A stretch of DNA of 46,641 nt from contig JAJDTQ010000193.1 in assembly GCA_022827045.1 (NCBI GenBank), forward strand, positions 1 to 46,641, in the 5' to 3' direction. Position 1 is the first letter of the stretch. Every line of letters starts with the position of its first letter. The notes beneath the pieces are model-generated. The model saw nothing but the letters and a program-made list of their open reading frames with translations, was not told the DNA's origin and did no database searches. Origin of the DNA: Candidatus Binatia bacterium (lineage in GTDB: Bacteria; Desulfobacterota_B; Binatia; UBA9968; JAJDTQ01). The position numbers and the translations under genes were made by a program. This document shows, one piece after another, positions 41,215 through 46,641 of this stretch.

Positions 41215-41949
41215 CTACGGTTGCCCGTCTTGCCCCGGGGCGGGAGGGTTGTAGAAGAGGATCCTTTGGCAGTTTGGGCACAGGTTCACGCGCTCGTTGC
41301 GCAGGACGTCGTTCCATAGCTGGGGCGGGATGTTCATGTAGCAGGCCTGGCATATGGCCGAGGTCACCGACACCACCGCGGTGCCCCCCCGGCGGTCGAA
41401 CAGCAGTTCATATTTGCCCATGAGATCATCGTTGAGACGCGACGCCGTTTCTTCGCGGGCCTGCCGCGTCTGGGCGATCTTATTCTCGATTTCGGCGATC
41501 TCTCCCTCCAGGGGCCCCTTCCGCTCAGTCCATTCCGCCTGGAGACCGCTCAACTCTTCCTCTTTCTGCTTCAGGACGCCCTCTTGTTCCTCCAGATCGG
41601 TCATCACCTCGATCAACTCCTCCTCGAGGATGGCGTTGGACTCCTTGATCTGCGCGATTTCCCGCTGAAGCGCCTGCAACTCCTTGATATTCTTGACGTG
41701 GCTCATGCGCATGCGCCTGTCCGTGGCCTTCCTGCTGGCATCCGTCACGGTCTGTTCCTTGCCGCGGCGAACCGCTTCCCTTTCCTGCCACGCCTCCCTG
41801 AGCGTCTTGACTTCCTTTGCCAGCCGGGCGATTTCGTTCTCACGCGTTGCGATTTCCTTATGGCGTTCCGATTGCGCGTCCCTGTGTTTTTTCACTTCCA
41901 GATCAATGCCCTGAAGTACCGCCAAGGTCTCCAACTGCTCTCGCAACAC
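41215..41949 (-). CDS. Coiled-coil C4 zinc-ribbon protein (DUF164/CdsZ-type)
   Basis: 244 residues from the GTG at 41949, which has GGGAGG six bases upstream; the frame is open to 41994 but would cross the terminator. Most of the chain (about 1-180) is a long charged coiled coil (EIARLAKEVKTLREAWQERE, then EEELIEVMTDLEEQEGVLKQ). The end holds a zinc ribbon CQACYMNIPP...LCPNCQRILFY with two CxxC pairs. Such proteins are widespread in deltaproteobacteria and chlamydiae, where some act as chaperone-like or nucleic-acid-associated proteins; the function here is unknown. It has its own promoter and a structured leader, with rnpB downstream on the same strand. Confidence 0.9.
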   Translation of the reverse strand: MLREQLETLAVLQGIDLEVKKHRDAQSERHKEIATRENEIARLAKEVKTLREAWQEREAVRRGKEQTVTDASRKATDRRMRMSHVKNIKELQALQREIAQIKESNAILEEELIEVMTDLEEQEGVLKQKEEELSGLQAEWTERKGPLEGEIAEIENKIAQTRQAREETASRLNDDLMGKYELLFDRRGGTAVVSVTSAICQACYMNIPPQLWNDVLRNERVNLCPNCQRILFYNPPAPGQDGQP

Positions 41950-41978
41950 GTTTACCCTCCCGTCGCCGGACGCGAAAC

Positions 41979-42010
41979 AAAAAAAGAACCGCACCGGCGG
42001 GTGCAGTTCT
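41979..42010 (-). terminator. Intrinsic terminator/attenuator upstream of the zinc-ribbon gene
   Basis: Minus strand: AGAACTGCACC (42010-42000), loop CGCC, GGTGCGGTTCT (41995-41985), an 11-bp stem with one G-U pair, then a T-tract at 41985-41979. It lies 29 bases before the GTG start and downstream of a promoter, so transcription of the gene must pass it. Confidence 0.85.
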
Positions 42011-42033
42011 TTCCATTACGGTCTCGGCTTCCT

Positions 42034-42050
42034 GATTGTGTCCGACAATC
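42034..42050 (-). promoter_or_regulatory. Leader hairpin of the zinc-ribbon gene
   Basis: GATTGT, loop CGGAC, ACAATC: a perfect 6-bp stem in the roughly 118-base leader, 23 bases upstream of the terminator stem. Read directly from sequence; its role is unknown. Confidence 0.5.
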
Positions 42051-42073
42051 CCTTACGTTCATGCTTGGTACGT

Positions 42074-42102
42074 ATCGTATCGATATTCCATGTAATTGTC
42101 AA
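42074..42102 (-). promoter_or_regulatory. Promoter of the zinc-ribbon gene leader
   Basis: Perfect TTGACA (42097-42102), 17-base spacer, TACGAT (42074-42079, 4 of 6) on the minus strand, in the 196-bp gap after the FAD oxidase gene. Predicted start near 42067. Confidence 0.7.
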
Positions 42103-42145
42103 AGGCAATGGTCCGTACTAGCGGGTTCGAACCGTATCCGGGCCA

Positions 42146-43489
42146 TCACAGACCGAGCTTGCCGGGATTCATGATGCCGTTGGGATCCAGGCAGCGCTTC
42201 AGCGAACGCATCGCCTCCAGGGTGTCGCCGTGTTCGCGGCCCATGAGCGGCGCCAGCTTGAGCCCAACGCCGTGGCAGTATTCCACGGATCCGCCGAAAC
42301 GGTGAACGGCTCGGAGCACGGCCGAGACGGCGTCGCCCAGCTCCGCCCGCGCCCCCTCGCCGCCCTCTCTGGACAGGCGCAGGGAGAAGAGCTCCGGACC
42401 CGTCCAGAGCCCGCTCTCCCGGAAACGGACCCCGCGGTCGGCGGCCATGGCGATGGCCTCCTTCCTGAAGGCCAGCACCCGTGACGCCGGCAAGGCTACG
42501 TGCACCCAGTCCTGGTGCATGCCGCTCTCGCTGGGTCTGCGGCGCTCCCGGCGGTTGGCGGCAAAGCGCCGGGCGGCGGCGTGGCGCTCCCGCCAGAACC
42601 GTTCGGCCTTGTCCGTGTCCAACCTCTCGCCTTTCTGGTCCAGACACGCTTGCAGGGCCACCGCCTCCTCCGCGGCCACGACCTCCGCCTTTCCCTCGAA
42701 CCCCAGGTAGAGGATGGAAGGTCCGCCGGGATCCTCCGTCTCATCGCCGTAGTCCAAGAGGATCGGCCTCAGGCCGGCGGCAAAGAACGCTCGGACGGCA
42801 TCGAACCCGCGGTCGAAGGAGCGGAAACGGACGGCATGGAGCACCCGTGCCTCGGGTATCGGGAACACCCGGAGGGTAATCTCGGTCAGAATGCCGAAAC
42901 ACCCTTCGCCGCCGATGAACAGGTGGTTGAGGTTGATCCCGGTGGAGCTCTTGGCAACGCCGCGGGTACGGCACACGTGGCCCTGGGGCAGCACGGCCTC
43001 CACCCCCAGCACCTGGTTCCCCACCGAGCCGTACTTTCCGCCGCGGTAGCCGAGGCTGTTGGTGGAGACGGCCCCGCCCACGGTCGCCACCGGCAGCGTC
43101 CAGGGGTCGTGGCCCAACATGAGCCCGGTCCGCTGCAGCTCGGTTTCGAGTGCCTCCAGCACCGCGCCGGCCTGGACCCGGACCGTGAACAAGTCCGCGT
43201 CGATGTCCAGGACGGAGTTCATTCGCCTGAGGTCCACGACGATGCCGGGGGTCAGCGAGACCGCCGCCCCCATGAGCCCCGAACCGCCGCCGTAGGGGAC
43301 CAGCGGCACCCGATCCCGGTTGGCCACCTCCACGACGGCCTGCACCTCGGCGGTTGACGCCGGGGTGCAGACGCACAGGGGTTGAACGGGAACGATGGGA
43401 TGCGCGGGATGGATGCGGCCGTGGGCCAACGCATCCCAGGAATGCAGGTCCAGCTCGTCCGGATCGGTGAGGACGGAAGCCGTCCCCAA
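42146..43489 (-). CDS. FAD-binding oxidase (GlcD/D-lactate dehydrogenase/AGPS-like), 5' end uncertain
   Basis: 447 residues as drawn from a TTG at 43489. PCMH-type FAD domain: VPYGGGSGLMGAAVSLTPG, VATVGGAVSTNSLGYRGGKYG and GGEGCFGILTEITLRVFP. The substrate (cap) domain ends with EYCHGVGLKLAPLMGREHG and SLKRCLDPNGIMNPGKLGL, the usual family terminus. Reactions in the family include oxidation of glycolate, D-lactate and other 2-hydroxy acids. The N-terminus is unclear: no ATG or GTG is in frame upstream, the ribosome site is weak, and a family-like start (SIFEELRA) appears in another frame at about 43542-43519. A repeat lies just upstream at 43574. It follows the SDR gene on the same strand. 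No FeS subunit (GlcF) gene is near. Confidence 0.85.
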   Translation of the reverse strand: MGTASVLTDPDELDLHSWDALAHGRIHPAHPIVPVQPLCVCTPASTAEVQAVVEVANRDRVPLVPYGGGSGLMGAAVSLTPGIVVDLRRMNSVLDIDADLFTVRVQAGAVLEALETELQRTGLMLGHDPWTLPVATVGGAVSTNSLGYRGGKYGSVGNQVLGVEAVLPQGHVCRTRGVAKSSTGINLNHLFIGGEGCFGILTEITLRVFPIPEARVLHAVRFRSFDRGFDAVRAFFAAGLRPILLDYGDETEDPGGPSILYLGFEGKAEVVAAEEAVALQACLDQKGERLDTDKAERFWRERHAAARRFAANRRERRRPSESGMHQDWVHVALPASRVLAFRKEAIAMAADRGVRFRESGLWTGPELFSLRLSREGGEGARAELGDAVSAVLRAVHRFGGSVEYCHGVGLKLAPLMGREHGDTLEAMRSLKRCLDPNGIMNPGKLGL

Positions 43490-43573
43490 CCGCTCGGCGA
43501 GGCAGTGTACCGTGTCGGCGTGTGTGCCCGTAACTCCTCGAAAATACTGGGGTCGGGCCCGGCAACCCCTTAG

Positions 43574-43617
43574 GCCCTCACCCGGCCTTCGGCCACCCTC
43601 TCCCAGAGGGAGAGGGG
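43574..43617. repeat. Intergenic repeat with two hairpins (CCCTCACC...GGGAGAGGGG)
   Basis: GCCCTCACCC, then a GGCC-TTC-GGCC hairpin (about 43584-43594), then CCCTCTCCC (43596-43604), loop AGA, GGGAGAGGG (43608-43616). The second stem is perfect over 9 bp. A shorter relative lies at 41178-41202. It separates the SDR stop from the unclear start of the FAD oxidase. Repeats of this look are common in intergenic DNA of high-GC genomes; no transposase is linked. Confidence 0.7.
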
Positions 43618-43643
43618 TTGTGTTTGACTACTCGGACAGGCTC

Positions 43644-44414
43644 CTAGTGCATGTTCTGACCCCCGTCGACCACCAAGGTCTGGCCGGTCATGAAATCGGC
43701 CAGCGGAGAGGACATGAACAGGACGCCTCCGACGAGATCCTGAGGCACCTGGACGCGCTTGAGAGCTCGCGAGCCGATGTTGCTCTGGCGCATCTTGAGG
43801 ATTTCCTCGGTGGGGTTCTCCTCGGACAGGGTCGATCCCGGACAAAGGATGTTCACCTGGATGTTGTCCTCGCCTACCTCGCGCGCCAGGGTGCGGCTGA
43901 AACCCATCACCCCGGCCTTGGAGGCGACGTAGTGGATGCGTCCCGGAGGGCCGTAGAGCGCCGTGCCGGAAGCGATGTTGACGATCTTGCCGGACTTCTG
44001 CTGGCGCATCTGCGGCAGCACCGCGCGGCAGCACAGGAACACGCCCTTGAGGTTCACCGACATGAGCTTGTCCCACTCCTCGATGCTGATCTCCTCGATG
44101 CGGCCGCGGCTCATGGGAATGGTCGCGAAGATCGACGCGTTGTTGATGAGCACGTCCACCCGGCCGAAGCGTTCGACGGTCTTGGCGACCATCTGGTTGG
44201 CCGACTCCTCATCGGACACGTCCACCGTAACTCCCATGGAACCGGCCTCGCTCAGCTTCCCGAGGTCCGCCGCCACCTGCTCCGCTGCCTCGCCGTCGAT
44301 GTCGGCCACCACCACCCTGGAACCGGACTTGGTAAACCCCTCGCAATATGCCTTGCCGATGCCGTGGCCACCGCCCGTGACGATCACCACCTTGCCCTGC
44401 AACCCTTCGATCAT
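43644..44414 (-). CDS. Short-chain dehydrogenase/reductase (SDR)
   Basis: 256-residue classical SDR. Motifs: VVIVTGGGHGIGKAYCEGF (cofactor), NNAS in VLINNASIFA, catalytic Ser in IVNIASGTALYG and YVASK as YxxxK, ending MTGQTLVVDGGQNMH. The ATG at 44414 has GAGAGGAG upstream; the frame is open to 44600. It is transcribed away from the hyuA-type gene across a 206-bp divergent gap and toward the FAD oxidase. Likely a catabolic dehydrogenase; the substrate is unknown. It is distinct from the SDR at 14674 (different substrate loop). Confidence 0.92.
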   Translation of the reverse strand: MIEGLQGKVVIVTGGGHGIGKAYCEGFTKSGSRVVVADIDGEAAEQVAADLGKLSEAGSMGVTVDVSDEESANQMVAKTVERFGRVDVLINNASIFATIPMSRGRIEEISIEEWDKLMSVNLKGVFLCCRAVLPQMRQQKSGKIVNIASGTALYGPPGRIHYVASKAGVMGFSRTLAREVGEDNIQVNILCPGSTLSEENPTEEILKMRQSNIGSRALKRVQVPQDLVGGVLFMSSPLADFMTGQTLVVDGGQNMH

Positions 44415-44492
44415 GAGTGCTCCTCTCAGGCCCGGCCGGTGGCCCGCAACAGGCGGGGGGCCGGCGCGGGCCGCGAAACGATTATGGCACTG

Positions 44493-44521
44493 CTCTATCG
44501 GGAAACCGAGGCCAGTGTCAA
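44493..44521 (-). promoter_or_regulatory. Weak candidate promoter for the SDR gene
   Basis: TTGACA (44516-44521) with GATAGA (44494-44499) after a 16-base spacer on the minus strand. The -35 is perfect; the -10 is poor (3 of 6). Confidence 0.3.
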
Positions 44522-44548
44522 GCGGCCCGCACGGCGGCGAAACCCGCC

Positions 44549-44568
44549 CCCGGAACGGCCGTTCCGGG
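44549..44568. promoter_or_regulatory. 20-bp perfect palindrome in the SDR/hyuA divergent gap
   Basis: CCCGGAACGG followed directly by CCGTTCCGGG. It sits 53 bases before the hyuA-type start and just upstream of the candidate SDR promoter, the usual place for an operator controlling both genes. No regulator gene is adjacent, so the role is inferred. Confidence 0.45.
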
Positions 44569-44620
44569 CCTTCTCCGGCCCGATTTGAACCCCCTACCAA
44601 ATCGTGTTAACGCAACTTCG

Positions 44621-46641
44621 ATGGCGCGATATCGAGTAGCGGTGGACACTGGAGGCACCTTCTCCGACTTCGTTTTCTTCAACGAGAACAACGGCGAGAT
44701 CAGCATCACCAAGGTTCCCTCGACCCCCAGGGAGCCGTTCCAGGCGGTGCTCAACGGGGTCCAGGAGTTGCTCGACCAGGGCGTACCGGCCGGAGACGTG
44801 AGCTTCTTCTCCCACGGCACCACCGTGGGCACCAATGCCTTGCTGGAGGAGAAGGGGGCGGTCACCGGGCTGCTGGTGACCGAGGGTTTCCGCGGCATCT
44901 ACGAGGTCATGGAACAGAGCCGGGGCTACGGGCCGGTCACCTACGACCTCTTTTTCGAGAAACCCCGGCTGCTGGCCACTCCCTACACCACCGAGGAGAT
45001 CCGCGAACGGGTGGATTTCCAGGGCAACGCGCTGACGCCGGTGGACCCAGAGCAGGCAGCGGAAGCCGTCCGCCGGCTCAAGGCCAAGGGTGTCGAGTCC
45101 GTGGCCGTGTGCTTCCTGTTCTCCTTCCTGAACCTGGAACACGAACTGGCGGTGAAGAAGGTCATGGCCGAGGAGTTCCCGGAGGCCAGCCTGTCACTGT
45201 CCTGCGAGGTGCTGCCGCAGATCCGCGAGTTCTACCGGATGAGCACCACGGTCATCAACGCCTACATCGCGCCGGTAATGAGCCGCTACCTGAACGCGCT
45301 GGAGACGCGTCTGCGGGACTTGGGAGTCGCCACTCCCCAACTCTACATCATGCAGTCCAACGGCGGCGTGTCGACATTCCGGACCTCGGCCCGCATCCCG
45401 GTGGCCACGGTGCTCTCGGGCCCGGCGGGCGGAGTGATCTCGTCTTTGGGCGCCAGCGGCAAGGTCGGCATCGACAACATCATCACCTTCGACATGGGCG
45501 GCACCAGCTGCGACGTGGCGCTGATCCACCAGGGCCGCCCGGTGGTCACCACCCAGGGGCGCATCAGCCAGCGGCCCATCAGCCTGCCCATGCTCGACAT
45601 CCACACCGTGAGCGCCGGTGGCGGCACCATCGCGCGCATCGATTCGGTAGGAGCGCTCCAGGTGGGACCCGACAGCGCCGGCGCCGACCCCGGCCCCATC
45701 TGCTACGACCGGGGCGGCGAGAACGCCACCGTCACCGACGCCAACGTCATTCTTGGCGTGCTGGACCCCGACCACTTCCTCGGCGGGCGGCTCACGCTGG
45801 ACAAGGCCAAGGCGGAGTCGCTGGTGGAGGAGAGGATCGCCAAACCGTTGGGACTGAGCCTGCACGAGGCCGCGGACGGCATCCTCAAGATCATCAACGT
45901 CAAGATGGAGGAAGCCATCAAGGCGGTGTCGTCCCAGCGCGGCTACGACATCCGGGAGTTCACTCTGGTGGCCTTCGGCGGCGCCGGCCCCATGCACGCT
46001 GGCCGGCTGGCGCTGGACCTGGGCATCCCCACGCTGCTGGTGCCGCTCACGCCGGGGGTCAACTCGGCGCTGGGGCTGCTCATGTCGGACGTGAAGCACG
46101 ACCACGTGCGCTCCAAACTGGCGCCCATGCAGGAACTGGGACCCGGCGACATCAACGTTCTGTTCGACCAGCTCATGGAGCAGGCGCGGGAAGAACTGTC
46201 CGGAGAAGGGTTCTCGGACGGGGAAATCGTGCTGACGCCCTACCTGGACCTGCGCTACGCCGGGCAGGGCTACGAGCTGACGGTGCCCTGCCCCACTCCG
46301 CCCCTCAAACCCGAGGACATGGAGCTGGTGCAGCAGCGCTTCCACGAGGTCCACGAGCAGGCCCACGGCCACAAGGCCGAGTCCGAGCCGGTGGAATTGG
46401 TGAGCGTGCGGCTGGTTTCCGAGGGCCGGGTGCCGCAGACGCGGCTATCGCCGTTCAAGGCTACCGGGAAGAGCGTGACGGACGCCCGAACCGGCGAGCG
46501 CCGGATCTTCTTCGGCCGTGAACTGGGCTTCCACGACACTCCCATCTACGACCGGGACCGCCTGGAGCCGGGACACGAGCTGGCCGGCCCGGCCGTGGTG
46601 GAGCAGATGGACACCACCACGGTCATTCACCCGGAACAACA
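44621..46641 (+). CDS. hyuA: Hydantoinase/oxoprolinase HyuA family subunit, partial (3' end off window)
   Basis: ATP-dependent amidohydrolase (N-methylhydantoinase A, 5-oxoprolinase N-half or acetone-carboxylase-type beta subunit). 673 codons are visible, nearly the usual 680-700, and the frame is still open at the right edge. It starts MARYRVAVDTGGTFSDFVFF (actin-like phosphate loop), then SHGTTVGTNALLE, MQSNGGVSTF, LSGPAGGVISSLG, FDMGGTSCDVALI, GGGTIARID, GPDSAGADPGPICY and FGGAGPMHAGRLA. No clear Shine-Dalgarno precedes the ATG. A HyuB partner gene would be expected just beyond the window. The exact substrate is undetermined. Confidence 0.92.
   Translation, partial: MARYRVAVDTGGTFSDFVFFNENNGEISITKVPSTPREPFQAVLNGVQELLDQGVPAGDVSFFSHGTTVGTNALLEEKGAVTGLLVTEGFRGIYEVMEQSRGYGPVTYDLFFEKPRLLATPYTTEEIRERVDFQGNALTPVDPEQAAEAVRRLKAKGVESVAVCFLFSFLNLEHELAVKKVMAEEFPEASLSLSCEVLPQIREFYRMSTTVINAYIAPVMSRYLNALETRLRDLGVATPQLYIMQSNGGVSTFRTSARIPVATVLSGPAGGVISSLGASGKVGIDNIITFDMGGTSCDVALIHQGRPVVTTQGRISQRPISLPMLDIHTVSAGGGTIARIDSVGALQVGPDSAGADPGPICYDRGGENATVTDANVILGVLDPDHFLGGRLTLDKAKAESLVEERIAKPLGLSLHEAADGILKIINVKMEEAIKAVSSQRGYDIREFTLVAFGGAGPMHAGRLALDLGIPTLLVPLTPGVNSALGLLMSDVKHDHVRSKLAPMQELGPGDINVLFDQLMEQAREELSGEGFSDGEIVLTPYLDLRYAGQGYELTVPCPTPPLKPEDMELVQQRFHEVHEQAHGHKAESEPVELVSVRLVSEGRVPQTRLSPFKATGKSVTDARTGERRIFFGRELGFHDTPIYDRDRLEPGHELAGPAVVEQMDTTTVIHPEQ

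Noticed and set aside
41952..42062. 36-codon frame through the zinc-ribbon leader, ending at the ribosome site
   Set aside because: Could be a leader peptide, but it has no Shine-Dalgarno, runs through the terminator stem and has no biased codon run; not supported.
42118..42145. tRNA-like TTCGAAC loop (GGTTCGAACC)
   Set aside because: Flanking bases give only a 3-bp T-stem, and no acceptor, anticodon or D arm fits; the upstream part would lie in the FAD oxidase coding sequence.
1..46641. CRISPR arrays, toxin-antitoxin pairs, phage genes or biosynthetic gene clusters
   Set aside because: Read across the window for repeat-spacer periodicity and for characteristic proteins; none found.

Overview
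The window is about 46.6 kb of high-GC, gene-dense bacterial chromosome. The host is a Gram-negative organism that makes a meso-diaminopimelate-type wall: there is a lipid A acyltransferase-family protein, a SurA-like periplasmic chaperone, a MurE with the DNPR motif and an FtsQ/FtsL/FtsW divisome. The gene content and the dcw layout (mraZ, a STAS gene, rsmH, an FtsI with a C-terminal PASTA-like domain) suggest a deltaproteobacteria-like lineage (Desulfobacterota, Myxococcota, Tectomicrobia or similar). This placement is inference; no 16S gene or other phylogenetic marker analysis is available here.

Layout. (1) 1-2351, minus strand: a UbiD-family decarboxylase followed by a truncated enoyl-CoA hydratase/isomerase. 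(2) 2506-16152, plus strand: mfd, a SurA-like PPIase, pdxA, a short UvrA homologue, then IscS-like desulfurase, A-type Fe-S carrier, NifS-like desulfurase, a LpxL-family acyltransferase, an SDR and an exported MsrA. (3) 16237-21533, minus strand: mtnA, gshA, then (after a promoter and leader) panB, panC, smpB and ssrA (tmRNA). MsrA and ssrA converge on a nested palindrome at 16172-16213. (4) A 77-residue membrane protein at 21602-21835 runs into the 3' end of ftsZ. (5) 21832-40444, minus strand: a nearly complete division and cell-wall (dcw) cluster in the order mraZ, STAS gene, rsmH, ftsL, ftsI, murE, murF, mraY, [165-bp MITE-like element], murD, ftsW, murG, murC, murB, ddl, ftsQ, ftsA, ftsZ. 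Most junctions overlap by 1-26 bases or are separated by only a few. (6) 40759-41949, minus strand: RNase P RNA and a coiled-coil zinc-ribbon gene with its own promoter and terminator-bearing leader. (7) 42146-44414, minus strand: an FAD-linked oxidase whose 5' end is unclear and an SDR; a partial hyuA-type hydantoinase/oxoprolinase gene diverges from them to the right edge.

How the parts work together. The dcw block makes UDP-MurNAc-pentapeptide and lipid II and builds the FtsZ ring, with an MraZ-type operator directly below a strong sigma-70-like promoter. The 10.9-21.5 kb stretch is rich in sulfur chemistry (two cysteine desulfurases, an A-type carrier, MsrA, glutamate-cysteine ligase, MtnA). 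SmpB and tmRNA form a ribosome-rescue pair. The genes at both edges (UbiD, crotonase, FAD oxidase, SDR, HyuA) look like catabolic accessory genes.

I found no integrase, transposase gene, CRISPR array, toxin-antitoxin pair or defence island. The most interesting signals are a UvrA lacking the insertion domain, the MITE-like element inside the dcw cluster, the nested palindrome beside ssrA, two promoter-leader-terminator units (panB and the zinc-ribbon gene), a lipid A acyltransferase-like protein without the usual catalytic acid, and a dcw-embedded STAS protein without the usual phosphorylatable serine.
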